Source of the DNA: Neoaquamicrobium microcysteis | GTDB taxonomy: Bacteria; Pseudomonadota; Alphaproteobacteria; Rhizobiales; Rhizobiaceae | Length of the DNA: 64,000 bases | Direction: 5' to 3' | Assembly (NCBI RefSeq): GCF_008180155.1 | Contig: NZ_VSZS01000065.1 | Location: 291,491-355,490 of the forward strand | Shown: positions 1 through 10,193 of the stretch, one piece after another | Numbering within the stretch: the stretch's first letter is position 1 | Layout: each line of letters opens with the position of its first letter | Notes under the pieces: model-generated | The model's database searches: none | What the model was told of the DNA's origin: nothing | The model's input: the letters and a program-made list of their open reading frames with translations, nothing else | Program-made: the position numbers and the translations under genes

Positions 1-789
1 CTGCGCAAGCGGCTGCTGCGCGATACGCGCCAGGCGTTGGAAGACTTCACCATGGTGACGCCCGGCCAGCGCTGGCTGGTGGCGCTCTCGGGCGGCAAGG
101 ATTCCTACGGGTTGCTGGCGCTTCTGCTCGATCTGAAATGGCGCGGCCTCCTGCCAGTGGAACTGCTGGCCTGCAATCTCGATCAGGGGCAGCCCAGTTT
201 CCCGAAGCACATCCTGCCGGAATACCTCAAGTCGGTCGGCGTCGAGCACCGCATCGAGTATCAGGACACCTATTCGATCGTTACCGAAAAGATCCCGGAA
301 AATCGCACATACTGCTCGTTGTGCTCGCGCCTGCGGCGCGGCCACCTTTATCGGATCGCGCGCGAGGAAGGCTGTGCGGCGCTGGTCCTCGGCCACCATC
401 GCGAAGATATCCTCGAGACCTTCTTCCTGAATCTCTTCTTCGGCGGGCGGCTGGCGGCGATGCCGCCGAAGCTCATGAACGACGATGGCGACACGATGGT
501 GCTGCGGCCGCTTGCCTATTGTGCCGAGGCAGACCTCGCGAAATTCGCCGACGCGATGTCCTTTCCGATCATCCCCTGCGACCTCTGCGGCAGCCAGGAC
601 GGACTTCAGCGCAACGCCATGAAGGCCATGCTTGAGGATATCGAGCGCAGGATGCCGGGGCGCAAGGATACGATGATCCGCGCGCTGGGCCACGTGCGCC
701 CGAGCCATCTGCTCGACCGCAACCTCTTTGATTTTTCGTTGCTCGGCGAAGAGGCCGACGCGCTCAGACTTCCGGGTTCTGCTGCCTGA
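1..789 (+). CDS. ttcA: tRNA 2-thiocytidine biosynthesis protein TtcA (5' end missing)
   Basis: The reading frame is open to the left edge, so the start lies outside the window; a TTG at 37 is only an internal codon. The protein is the ATP-dependent sulfurtransferase that makes 2-thiocytidine at position 32 of some tRNAs. Visible are the PP-loop SGGKDS, a CSLC pair and a later CDLC pair, which match the Fe-S cluster cysteines of TtcA, and the [12 protein letters not shown] segment typical of the family. The last 26 bases overlap the end of the converging MFS gene. Assignment by family motifs is firm; only the N-terminal residues are missing. Confidence 0.95.
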   Translation: MRKRLLRDTRQALEDFTMVTPGQRWLVALSGGKDSYGLLALLLDLKWRGLLPVELLACNLDQGQPSFPKHILPEYLKSVGVEHRIEYQDTYSIVTEKIPENRTYCSLCSRLRRGHLYRIAREEGCAALVLGHHREDILETFFLNLFFGGRLAAMPPKLMNDDGDTMVLRPLAYCAEADLAKFADAMSFPIIPCDLCGSQDGLQRNAMKAMLEDIERRMPGRKDTMIRALGHVRPSHLLDRNLFDFSLLGEEADALRLPGSAA

Positions 790-2005
790 AGAGCTTACCC
801 TTTTCAGCGATGAGCACCATCACAAGCGCCAGCAAGCCCGAGAAGAAATAGCCTGCCGACAAAGGCATTACCGTGCCGTCGAACGCCTGCCCGATGGCCG
901 CACCGACGAGCCCGCCGCCGATCGTCTGGACGAAGCCCTGCACCGAGGACGCAGTGCCGGCGACGTGGCCGAGCGGCTCCATGGCCAGCGAATTGAAGTT
1001 CGCGCCGATCCAGGAGAACGTCATCATGGCGAGGGCAAACAGGCCAGTGAACAGCCATAGCGGCACCGGGCCTTGCAGGGAAAGGGCGAAGACCGTGCCC
1101 GTCAGCACGATGAAGGCCAGAAGCGCGCCGTGGGCCAGCCGTCGCATGCCGAGCCTGCCGACAAGCCGCGAATTGGCGAAGGACGACACCGCCATGAGGC
1201 CTGCAACGACGGCGAAGAAGACGGGAAACATCGTTCCGACCTCGTAGATGCCGACATAGACCTGCTGGGCGGAATTGATGAAGCCGAACAGCGCACCGAA
1301 GATGCTGGTCATTGCCACCGTGTAGCAGACCGACATGCGGTTGGTGGCGACGATGCGGAAGCCGTCGATGATAACGGCCGCCCGAAGCGGACGCCGGTAC
1401 TCGTCCTTCAGCGTTTCGGGCAGCCGCATCCAGGTCCACACCGTGAACGCCAGACCGACCAATCCCATGAAGATAAAGATCGACGGCCAGTCGAAGGCCA
1501 ACATAAGCACCTGTCCCGCGCCGGGCGCGATGACAGGGATGATCATGAAGACCATAAAGACCAGCGACATGACCTCGGCCATCGCGCGGCCGCCGAATGT
1601 GTCGCGGACGATGGAAACGGCGATGACGCGCGTGGCAGCAGCGCCGAGCCCCTGCACGAAACGCAGAGCTAGAAGCGCACCGAAACTTGGTGCGAAGGCG
1701 CACGCAAACGCAGCCGCTACATAGACGACCATGCCCGCCAGCAGCGGCACTCTTCGCCCATAGCGATCCGATATAGGGCCGAAGAAGAGCTGGGTCAGGC
1801 CGAAGCCGGTGACGTATGCGGTGATGACGAACTGGCGCGCGTTCTCGTCGGCGACGCCGAGGTCAGCCCCGATCTCCTGCAGGCCCGGCAGCATGATGTC
1901 GATCGCCAGCGCGTTGAGCGCCATGAGTGCCGCGGCAAGCGCGATGAACTCGAAACGCGGCAAGGCCAACCCGGCGGTCGGCTGCTCTCCGGTCGATTTC
2001 TGCAT
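764..2005 (-). CDS. MFS drug-resistance transporter, Bcr/CflA type
   Basis: 413 residues, the usual length for a 12-helix DHA1 exporter. After a short polar N terminus come regularly spaced hydrophobic segments; the loop after helix 2 carries the MFS motif A ([10 protein letters not shown], about residues 77-86), and the first helix region [12 protein letters not shown] is typical of the Bcr/CflA group. Such proteins export drugs or amino acids by proton antiport across the inner membrane; the substrate cannot be read from sequence. It stands alone on its strand and its end overlaps ttcA by 26 bases in a convergent arrangement. Its start lies about 30 bases from the terminator-like hairpin that ends the grxD transcript. 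Confidence 0.88.
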   Translation of the reverse strand: MQKSTGEQPTAGLALPRFEFIALAAALMALNALAIDIMLPGLQEIGADLGVADENARQFVITAYVTGFGLTQLFFGPISDRYGRRVPLLAGMVVYVAAAFACAFAPSFGALLALRFVQGLGAAATRVIAVSIVRDTFGGRAMAEVMSLVFMVFMIIPVIAPGAGQVLMLAFDWPSIFIFMGLVGLAFTVWTWMRLPETLKDEYRRPLRAAVIIDGFRIVATNRMSVCYTVAMTSIFGALFGFINSAQQVYVGIYEVGTMFPVFFAVVAGLMAVSSFANSRLVGRLGMRRLAHGALLAFIVLTGTVFALSLQGPVPLWLFTGLFALAMMTFSWIGANFNSLAMEPLGHVAGTASSVQGFVQTIGGGLVGAAIGQAFDGTVMPLSAGYFFSGLLALVMVLIAEKGKLFRQQNPEV

Positions 2006-2034
2006 GACCGGTGCTCCTGTGATGATGGAAGACG

Positions 2035-2060
2035 AAAATGCGCCGGGGGAGCCGGCGCAT
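2035..2060 (-). terminator. Rho-independent terminator after grxD
   Basis: A perfect 9-bp stem (2038-2046 with 2052-2060) and a 5-base loop. Read on the minus strand it is followed by TTTTC, so it would end the purC-to-grxD transcript about 45 bases after the grxD stop. Confidence 0.6.
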
Positions 2061-2103
2061 CGCTATCTCAATTTCTTCCGGAAGAAGAAGGCGCGGGAAG
2101 CGG

Positions 2104-2439
2104 TCAGGCCGCGCCGCGTACGCTCACACCCTTTTCGGTGAAGAATTCCTGCAGTTCGCCGGCCTGGAACATCTCACGGATGATGTCGCACCCGCCGACG
2201 AATTCACCCTTCACGTAGAGCTGGGGGATGGTCGGCCAGTTGGAATATTCCTTGATGCCCTGGCGAAGCTCGTCGGAGGTGAGCACGTTGATGCCCTTGT
2301 AGTCCACCCCGAGATAATCGAGAATCTGCACCACCTGCCCGGAGAAGCCGCACTGCGGAAAGCCCGGCGTGCCCTTCATGAAGAGCACTACGTCGCTGCC
2401 CTTGACCTCGTTGTCGATGAATCCGGCGATCTCGCTCAT
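2104..2439 (-). CDS. grxD: Monothiol glutaredoxin, Grx4 family
   Basis: 111 residues with the CGFS active site (C30) inside [12 protein letters not shown], the signature of monothiol glutaredoxins that bind and pass on [2Fe-2S] clusters with glutathione rather than reduce disulfides. Other family marks are the KGINVL and [13 protein letters not shown] segments and GGCDI near the C terminus. The gene directly follows a BolA-family gene on the same strand, 88 bases away; Grx4 and BolA proteins are known partners in Fe-S handling, so the pairing supports both calls. It is the last gene of the minus-strand run that begins with purC and is followed by a hairpin terminator. Confidence 0.96.
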   Translation of the reverse strand: MSEIAGFIDNEVKGSDVVLFMKGTPGFPQCGFSGQVVQILDYLGVDYKGINVLTSDELRQGIKEYSNWPTIPQLYVKGEFVGGCDIIREMFQAGELQEFFTEKGVSVRGAA

Positions 2440-2527
2440 CTGGCTCGTCCTTTCGCGGCCGGGTTCAAGGCCCGGCGAAATTTATGGCTTGCCCCCTATG
2501 TATTGCACATGCGGGCAGCGTGCAACG

Positions 2528-2761
2528 TCAGTCGGGGACGCTGGTCTGGAGAGCCAGCGCGTGAAGCACCCCGCCCATGTTGCCCTGGAGCGCCTGATAG
2601 ACCATCTGGTGCTGCTGCACCCGGCTCTTGCCGCGAAAGCTTTCGGCCACGACTTCCGCGGCATAGTGGTCGCCATCGCCGGCCAGATCGCGAATCGTGA
2701 CGACGGCGTCCGGAATACCTTCCTTGATCAGCCGTTCGATCTCGCGCGCGTCCATCGCCAT
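2528..2761 (-). CDS. BolA family protein
   Basis: A 77-residue protein that matches the BolA fold in size and sequence: it starts with MDAREIERLIKEGIPDA-type helix, has the DGDHYAAEVV strand and ends with the HQMVYQALQG helix, where the conserved His of the family lies. BolA proteins act with monothiol glutaredoxins in iron-sulfur cluster trafficking. It lies 17 bases after the purL stop and just before grxD, so it is probably cotranscribed with both. It could equally be called IbaG/YrbA-like; the subfamily is not decided here. Confidence 0.9.
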   Translation of the reverse strand: MAMDAREIERLIKEGIPDAVVTIRDLAGDGDHYAAEVVAESFRGKSRVQQHQMVYQALQGNMGGVLHALALQTSVPD

Positions 2762-2778
2762 TGCAGGTGCCCCGTCTT

Positions 2779-4974
<2,196 letters not shown>

Positions 4975-4990
4975 TTCGTCGTCCGAAAAT

Positions 4991-5398
4991 TCAGGCGGCG
5001 CCGGCGCAGTTGCCGTCGCCTGAAGACCAGCGGCGGATGTCCGCCGAGATGCGTGCGCCAGCCGGCTGATCCATCAGCGGGCCGAAGGTGGTGACATTGC
5101 CGGCGGCACCTTCGGCCTGCACCACCAGAAGCGGTCTGCCGCCGAAATTGCCCCGCGGCACGAGCAGAAAGCGCGGCCGACCGGTAAATGAGTTGAGCTC
5201 GTTAGCGAAGCTGTAGTCGCTGAAGGCAGGATCGCGCGAGGCGAACCAGCACCGATGAGCGGCAATTGCCACCTGTTCCATGTTGCGCAGGGCCGCACTC
5301 TTGCCCTGCGACACCTCAGCGGCGGGCGTGGTGCCCGACTGGCAGCCGGCAAGCAGCGTAAGCGCCACCAGACAGGCAGCACCCGCCAGCGCCCTCAC
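4991..5398 (-). CDS. Putative lipoprotein inside the purine operon
   Basis: 135 residues. The N terminus is a clear lipoprotein signal: [19 protein letters not shown], with a lipobox LLAGC and Cys at residue 19. The mature part is short, contains a few Cys and Trp, and has no motif I recognise. Its start overlaps the purQ stop by four bases (ATGA), and purL begins 16 bases after its stop, so it is almost certainly translated as part of the pur operon. A link to purine metabolism is not implied by its sequence; it may be a conserved passenger or a sensor of the cell envelope. Function unknown. Confidence 0.8.
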   Translation of the reverse strand: MRALAGAACLVALTLLAGCQSGTTPAAEVSQGKSAALRNMEQVAIAAHRCWFASRDPAFSDYSFANELNSFTGRPRFLLVPRGNFGGRPLLVVQAEGAAGNVTTFGPLMDQPAGARISADIRRWSSGDGNCAGAA

Positions 5399-6063
5399 GC
5401 GGCTTTCCCCAGCAGTCCCTCGAACAGCGCGCGGCCGTCGGTACCGCCATGCGCGGCCTCGATCAGATTTTCGGGGTGTGGCATCAACCCCAGAACGTTG
5501 CCTCCGTCGCTGATGACGCCGGCGATATCGTTGAGCGAGCCGTTGGGATTGGTCCCATCGGCATAGCGGAACACGACCTGGCTCTCTCCTTCGATACGCG
5601 CCAGCGTCTCGGCGTCGGCGAAGAAGTTGCCGTCATGATGCGCGACGGGGCAGCGGATGATCTGGCCGGGCGTATAGCCCCGCGTGAACGCCGTGTTGGC
5701 GTTTGCGACTTCCAGCTTCACCTCGCGACAGACAAAATTGAGCGAGGCGTTGCGCATCAGCGCGCCCGGCAGCAGGCCGGCCTCCAGCAGAATCTGGAAG
5801 CCGTTGCAGACGCCCATCACCATGACGCCCTTGGCAGCCTTCTCGGCTACAGCGCGCATGACCGGCATTCGGGCAGCGATGGCCCCGCAACGCAGATAAT
5901 CGCCGTAGGAGAAACCTCCCGGAATGACGATCAGATCCACGTCCGGGATTTCGGTGTCCGTCTGCCAGACGGTGGCGGGTGCCTGGCCGCCGATCTTGGT
6001 CAGCGCCGCGATCATGTCGCGGTCGCGATTGAGGCCGGGGAGAAGAACGACCGCGGATTTCAC
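5395..6063 (-). CDS. purQ: Phosphoribosylformylglycinamidine synthase glutaminase PurQ
   Basis: 222 residues, a class I glutamine amidotransferase. The nucleophile Cys lies in [11 protein letters not shown] and the His-Glu pair in LMPHPENL near the C terminus; [12 protein letters not shown] near residue 50 is a PurQ hallmark. It releases ammonia from glutamine for PurL in a complex bridged by PurS. The purS stop lies one base upstream of its start, and its own stop overlaps the start of the lipoprotein gene, so the three genes are translationally coupled. Confidence 0.98.
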   Translation of the reverse strand: MKSAVVLLPGLNRDRDMIAALTKIGGQAPATVWQTDTEIPDVDLIVIPGGFSYGDYLRCGAIAARMPVMRAVAEKAAKGVMVMGVCNGFQILLEAGLLPGALMRNASLNFVCREVKLEVANANTAFTRGYTPGQIIRCPVAHHDGNFFADAETLARIEGESQVVFRYADGTNPNGSLNDIAGVISDGGNVLGLMPHPENLIEAAHGGTDGRALFEGLLGKAA

Positions 6064-6064
6064 G

Positions 6065-6307
6065 TCAGCCGATCTCCACCTGATAGTTCTCGATCACGGT
6101 GTTTGCCAGAAGCTTCTCGCACATCGCCTTGATGTCGGCTTCGGCGGCCTCCCGGTCCGAGCCCTCGACCTCTATGTCGAACACCTTGCCCTGCCTGACC
6201 GAGCCGACGCCCGAAAAGTCCAGCGCGGAAAGCGCGCCTTCGATGGCCTTGCCCTGCGGGTCTAGAACGCCGTTCTTGAGCGTTACGGTGACGCGTGCCT
6301 TGATCAT
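6065..6307 (-). CDS. purS: Phosphoribosylformylglycinamidine synthase subunit PurS
   Basis: An 80-residue protein of the size and pattern of Pur[20 protein letters not shown] at the start, a [17 protein letters not shown] centre and the [16 protein letters not shown] tail. PurS dimers bridge PurQ and PurL and help channel ammonia. It lies between purC (18 bases upstream) and purQ (1 base downstream), the standard order in alphaproteobacteria. Confidence 0.96.
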   Translation of the reverse strand: MIKARVTVTLKNGVLDPQGKAIEGALSALDFSGVGSVRQGKVFDIEVEGSDREAAEADIKAMCEKLLANTVIENYQVEIG

Positions 6308-6325
6308 CTGTGCGTGGTTCCGGTG

Positions 6326-7117
6326 CTAGTGGACGCTGCCCTTGTCGGGCTTGGACGCGACGAGGACGGGGCCGGTAGGCCGCGGCGGTTCGTTTTCGTT
6401 CATGATGCCGAGACGCCGCGCTACCTCCTGATAGGCCTCGACGAGCCCGCCCATGTCGCGACGGAAGCGGTCCTTGTCGAGCTTGTCGTTGGTTGCCGTG
6501 TCCCACAGCCGGCATGAATCGGGCGATATCTCGTCGGCGAGGATGATGCGCATCATGTCGCCTTCGTAGAGGCGGCCGAACTCGACCTTGAAGTCGACGA
6601 GCTGGATGCCGACGCCCAAGAACAGGCCGGAAAGGAAGTCGTTGACGCGTATGGCCAGCGCCATGATGTCGTCGATCTCCTGAGGGCTCGCCCAGCCGAA
6701 GGCGGTAATGTGCTCTTCCGACACCATCGGGTCGTCCAGCGCGTCCGCCTTGTAGTAGAATTCGATGATCGAGCGCGGCAGGACCGTGCCTTCCTCGATG
6801 CCGAGGCGCTTCGCCAGCGAGCCGGCGGCGATGTTTCGCACGACCACCTCGAGCGGGATGATCTCCACTTCCTTGATAAGCTGCTCACGCATGTTGAGCC
6901 GCTTGATGAAGTGGGTTGGGATGCCGATGCGGTTCAGATGGGTGAAGATGTGCTCGGAAATTCGGTTGTTGAGCACGCCCTTGCCATCCACCACTTCGTG
7001 CTTCTTCTTGTTGAAGGCGGTGGCGTCGTCCTTGAAGAACTGGATCAGGGTGCCAGGCTCGGGTCCCTCGTAAAGGATCTTGGCCTTGCCTTCGTAAATG
7101 CGGCGGCGACGGTTCAT
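6326..7117 (-). CDS. purC: Phosphoribosylaminoimidazole-succinocarboxamide synthase
   Basis: SAICAR synthetase, joining aspartate to CAIR with ATP in purine synthesis. From the ATG at 7117 the product is 263 residues and begins [18 protein letters not shown], which matches family N termini; a longer frame reaches 7168 but its extra 17 residues look like leader sequence. The [11 protein letters not shown] segment and the VDFKVEFGR segment are characteristic. It is the first gene of the minus-strand run purC-purS-purQ-lipoprotein-purL-bolA-grxD. A 7-bp inverted repeat lies 17 bases upstream of the start. Confidence 0.97.
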   Translation of the reverse strand: MNRRRRIYEGKAKILYEGPEPGTLIQFFKDDATAFNKKKHEVVDGKGVLNNRISEHIFTHLNRIGIPTHFIKRLNMREQLIKEVEIIPLEVVVRNIAAGSLAKRLGIEEGTVLPRSIIEFYYKADALDDPMVSEEHITAFGWASPQEIDDIMALAIRVNDFLSGLFLGVGIQLVDFKVEFGRLYEGDMMRIILADEISPDSCRLWDTATNDKLDKDRFRRDMGGLVEAYQEVARRLGIMNENEPPRPTGPVLVASKPDKGSVH

Positions 7118-7133
7118 GGCTATCTCTGGTCTG

Positions 7134-7157
7134 GGAGGCGGTACAGCACGCGCCTCC
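7134..7157 (-). promoter_or_regulatory. Hairpin in the purC leader
   Basis: Seven-base inverted repeat (7134-7140 with 7151-7157, spacer 10) just upstream of the purC start codon. In the minus-strand RNA its 5' arm holds a GGAGG. No T-run follows. It may be chance in GC-rich DNA or a leader structure of the pur operon. Confidence 0.25.
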
Positions 7158-7290
7158 TGTTGCGGCAATGCCGGCGACTGGATTCTCAGCGGCTCTCTAG
7201 CGCAATAGGGCGTCTAGCTCAATGCGCAATAAGGAGCGCCCGTGGCCAATCCAACGCCAAATGCCGCAGGTCTTCGTTGAGACACGCGTA

Positions 7291-7337
7291 TTGACCGCAG
7301 GCCGGCCATTTGGTTTGAGAAACCGAACGCAAACCAA
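7291..7337 (+). promoter_or_regulatory. Candidate control region of the zeta gene
   Basis: A TTGACC hexamer (7291-7296) is followed by an inverted repeat TTGGTTT (7310-7316) and AAACCAA (7331-7337), which itself contains a tighter GGTTT-GAG-AAACC (7312-7324). Lying 40-85 bases before the zeta start, it could be a promoter with an operator. The -10 box is weak, so this is tentative. Confidence 0.3.
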
Positions 7338-7375
7338 GCGTCGTGGATTCGACGCCCAGCCGGAGGATACTCCCC

Positions 7376-7696
7376 ATGGCGAGCATGGACGACCGCGAAA
7401 AAGCATTCGAGAACAAGTTTGCCCATGACGAGGAACTGAAGTTCCGCGCCATGGCCCGCCGAAACAAGCTGCTTGGCCTTTGGGCCGCCGAGAAGCTTGG
7501 CAAATCCGGCGAGGAGGCCGACGCCTATGCCAAGGAGGTCGTGAAGGCCGATTTCGAGGAAGCGGGCGACGAAGACGTGTTCCGCAAGGTGCGCGGAGAC
7601 TTCGATGCGGCCGGCGTGACGCAGTCCGACCACCAGATCCGCCGCACCATGGACGAATTGCTGGCAGAGGCGGTCGAGCAGATCCGCAACGCCTGA
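7376..7696 (+). CDS. ATP synthase F1 inhibitor subunit zeta (DUF1476)
   Basis: 106 residues from the ATG at 7376, which has CGGAGG eight bases upstream; a frame opening further upstream at 7343 lacks this. The sequence matches the alphaproteobacterial DUF1476 family, whose Paracoccus member is the natural zeta inhibitor of F1-ATPase: MDDREKAFENKFAHDEE inhibitory N-terminal helix, then ARRNKLLGLWAAEKLG and a helical C-terminal half. It blocks ATP hydrolysis by the cytoplasmic F1 head. It stands alone, divergent from purC, and is followed by a strong terminator. Confidence 0.92.
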   Translation: MASMDDREKAFENKFAHDEELKFRAMARRNKLLGLWAAEKLGKSGEEADAYAKEVVKADFEEAGDEDVFRKVRGDFDAAGVTQSDHQIRRTMDELLAEAVEQIRNA

Positions 7697-7722
7697 TCCG
7701 ATTGGCAGGCCAGATGTTGAGA

Positions 7723-7747
7723 CCGCCCGGCTTTCCGGGCGGTTTTT
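7723..7747 (+). terminator. Rho-independent terminator after the zeta gene
   Basis: Perfect 8-bp stem (7723-7730 with 7735-7742), loop CTTT, followed by five T. It lies 27 bases after the stop codon. Confidence 0.93.
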
Positions 7748-7809
7748 CTTTGCCGGGTTGCCGGCGATCTGGTTGAATGCCCCGACTTTCCACGAGGGAC
7801 ATTTCCGAC

Positions 7810-8589
7810 ATGAGCCTTGCAGCGCGGCTGGCCGCCGGCGAAACTGTCTTCACCGCCTGGTCGGGCGTGCCCGACGCCTTCACCGTCGAGCTGCTGGCGG
7901 CGACGCCTTTCGATGCGGTCACTCTGGACATGCAGCATGGCGGGCATCACGAAGACAGCGTTCTGCGCGGCCTGTTGCCGATCGTCGCCGCGCAGAAGCC
8001 GGCGATCGTGCGCATCCCGGTGGGGCGCTTCGACATGGCAAGCCGCGCGCTCGATTTCGGCGCCGACGCCATCATTGCGCCGATGGTCAATACGGTTGAA
8101 GACGCGCGCCGCTTTGCCGCCTCGATGAAATATCCGCCTTTGGGCGAGCGTTCCTGGGGCGCGAACTTCGCCATGACGCGGCGCAAGACCGGCGATACCG
8201 GTGCATGGCTGGCCAACGCCAACGCCGACACGCTCGCCTTCGCCATGATTGAGACGCGCGAGGCGCTGGCGATCCTCGACGACATTCTGGCCGTGCCGGG
8301 TATCGACGGCATTCTTGTGGGGCCGTCGGACTTTTCGATTGCCTGGAGCGGCGGCTCGACCATGAACCCGGCTCTGGAAGACATGATGGAAGCGGTCGCC
8401 GACATCGGGGGGCGCACCCGCGCTGCCGGCAAGCACGCGGCAATCTACGTCGTCGACCCGAAGCTGGTGGGCCGGTTCGTGGGCATGGGCTACCGGCTGA
8501 TCGCCATGGGCAGCGAGGCGCGATACATGGCGCTGGGCGCGTCGAGACTGCTGGAAACCGCGCGTCAGTCGCTCGACGTCGCCGGCTGA
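7810..8589 (+). CDS. HpcH/HpaI-family aldolase
   Basis: 259 residues from the ATG at 7810, chosen because MSLAARLAAGETVFTAW aligns with the family start and GAGGG lies upstream; an ATG at 7777 in the same frame is possible. The family forms a TIM barrel and cleaves 2-keto-3-deoxy or 4-hydroxy-2-oxo acids with a divalent metal. Seen here are LDMQHGGHHED (catalytic His region), RIPVGRFDMASRALDFGA, and IDGILVGPSDFS, the usual metal-site and substrate-loop segments. Substrate is not determined: no degradation genes lie nearby. The last 25 bases overlap the end of the converging hydrolase gene. Confidence 0.88.
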   Translation: MSLAARLAAGETVFTAWSGVPDAFTVELLAATPFDAVTLDMQHGGHHEDSVLRGLLPIVAAQKPAIVRIPVGRFDMASRALDFGADAIIAPMVNTVEDARRFAASMKYPPLGERSWGANFAMTRRKTGDTGAWLANANADTLAFAMIETREALAILDDILAVPGIDGILVGPSDFSIAWSGGSTMNPALEDMMEAVADIGGRTRAAGKHAAIYVVDPKLVGRFVGMGYRLIAMGSEARYMALGASRLLETARQSLDVAG

Positions 8590-9134
8590 AGCTTGGACAG
8601 GAAGCTCGCGAAGGTCATGGAGCCTTCCGGCCACGGGCCGTGCCCGGATTCTGCGTTCAGATGACCGGCCTCCCCAGCGTCGATGAACATCGATCCCCAT
8701 GCGCCGGCGATGTCCTCTGCCACCTCGAACGCGCAGAATGGATCGTTGCGGCTGGCTACCGTTATCGACGGAAAAGGCAGCGGGTCGCGGGGGTAGGGCC
8801 CGAACGTCATAAGGTGCTTGGGCCTCACGGCCGGGTTCGCCACATCGGGAGGCGCTACGAAGAATGCGCCGGCGACAGGATGCCCGGTTTCGAGCGCAGC
8901 GTGGATCGCGGTGGGAATACCCAGCGAATGCGCGACCAGCACGACCGGCCGCTCCGCCTGCCTCATGGCGCGCACGACGTTGGCCACCCAGTCGTCGCGC
9001 ACGGGCTTGGACCATTCGGCCTGCTCGACCCGGCGCGCGGTGGACAGCTTGTTTTCCCAACGAGTCTGCCAATGGTCAGGGCCGGAATTGGTGTAGCCGG
9101 GGATGATGAGAATATCTGCGTCTTTGACCTTCAT
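8565..9134 (-). CDS. RBBP9/YdeN-family serine hydrolase
   Basis: 189 residues from the ATG at 9134. Small alpha/beta hydrolase with the family start ILIIPGYTNSGPDHWQTRWE, the nucleophile elbow VAHSLGIPTA (Ser), an Asp in RNDPFCAF and His in AGHLNAESGHGPWPEG, exactly the spacing of the RBBP9/YdeN group. Natural substrates of bacterial members are unknown. Its 3' end overlaps the aldolase gene by 25 bases on the opposite strand. A longer frame starts at 9170 but the MKVKDADILIIPGY start fits relatives better. Confidence 0.9.
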   Translation of the reverse strand: MKVKDADILIIPGYTNSGPDHWQTRWENKLSTARRVEQAEWSKPVRDDWVANVVRAMRQAERPVVLVAHSLGIPTAIHAALETGHPVAGAFFVAPPDVANPAVRPKHLMTFGPYPRDPLPFPSITVASRNDPFCAFEVAEDIAGAWGSMFIDAGEAGHLNAESGHGPWPEGSMTFASFLSKLQPATSSD

Positions 9135-9278
9135 GGCGGGCCATGTAGCGAGGGAGTCTCGCGCTTGCAACCGGTGAAGCTCCTGTGAACGGCATGTCGC
9201 CGAAAGCGTGACTTGCGGTTGGGCCTGTGGCGCATGATCTTCAGAGCGAAGAAATGCGCCTTCGCCGGAGAGCTTTGA

Positions 9279-10175
9279 GTGAAACTGACGAGACGCCAGA
9301 TGACGGGCGGCATGGCCGCGTTCGCAATTGGTGCGGGCGCCTTGCCGGCCCGGACGGAGACCACCATGAAGAACCTTCCCTTTGCCGCACAGACGCCCGT
9401 CAGCGTTGGGCGTGTCGGGCTCATGGCGCGCGACGGCAATCGCGTAGCCGACTACTACAAGGCCTTGCTGGGGCTGACCGAGCTACGCCGCAGCGGCAAC
9501 GTCATCGCATTGGGCGTCGGTGAGCGCGAAATCCTCGAGATCGAGGGCTCCGCGGCGTTGCGGGAGGACGATCCCCGCTCGGCAGGCCTTTTTCACACGG
9601 CGTTCCTGCTGCCGGCCCGCGCAGACCTTGCCCGCTGGACACGGTTTGCGATCGACAACCGCATCCCGGTGGACGGCGCGTCGGACCATTCGGTCAGCGA
9701 GGCCGTCTACCTGACCGACCCCGAGGGCAACGGCGTCGAAATCTACGCAGACAGGCCGCGGGAAAACTGGACGTTCGACGGCGGCTCGGTACGAATGGGT
9801 ACCGAAGCCCTCAACATACCCAATTTGCTAGACGAGTTGATCGTCGGCGATCCGGAATGGAAGGGAGCGCCGGACAACACGGTGATCGGGCACGTCCACC
9901 TCCGAGTGGGCGACGTAGCCGATGCCGAACGCTGGTGGAACGACGCACAGCGCTTCGACACCATGCTGCACTATGGCGGGCAGGCCGTTTTCCTGTCTTC
10001 GGGCGGATACCACCACCACATCGGCGCCAATTCCTGGCGCAGCAGCGGGGCAGGCCCGCGCGAGGCCGACCGTACGGGGCTGGGCTTTGTCGAGCTTCTA
10101 TCGAAGAACGCGAGCGCCGAAAGCGCTTCGCGCGATCCGTGGGGCAGCGAAATCCGCGTGATTCCGGCCGCTTGA
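9279..10175 (+). CDS. Two-domain VOC protein, catechol 2,3-dioxygenase-like (CatE type)
   Basis: 298 residues. Two vicinal-oxygen-chelate modules follow each other: the first begins SVGRVGLMARDGNRVADYY and ends DPEGNGVEIYADRPRENW, the second begins NTVIGHVHLRVGDVADAERWW, with HLRVGD His, the HHH stretch in SGGYHHHIGANSW and a C-terminal Glu region; these match CatE-like extradiol dioxygenases. The GTG at 9279 has GGAG eight bases upstream and adds MKLTRRQMTGGMAAFAIGAG, which looks like a Tat signal. An internal ATG at 9366 also has a GGAG and would give a 269-residue cytosolic form. Substrate unknown; no aromatic pathway genes are adjacent. Confidence 0.85.
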   Translation: MKLTRRQMTGGMAAFAIGAGALPARTETTMKNLPFAAQTPVSVGRVGLMARDGNRVADYYKALLGLTELRRSGNVIALGVGEREILEIEGSAALREDDPRSAGLFHTAFLLPARADLARWTRFAIDNRIPVDGASDHSVSEAVYLTDPEGNGVEIYADRPRENWTFDGGSVRMGTEALNIPNLLDELIVGDPEWKGAPDNTVIGHVHLRVGDVADAERWWNDAQRFDTMLHYGGQAVFLSSGGYHHHIGANSWRSSGAGPREADRTGLGFVELLSKNASAESASRDPWGSEIRVIPAA

Positions 10176-10193
10176 AGCCGGCGGCGGGTCCGT

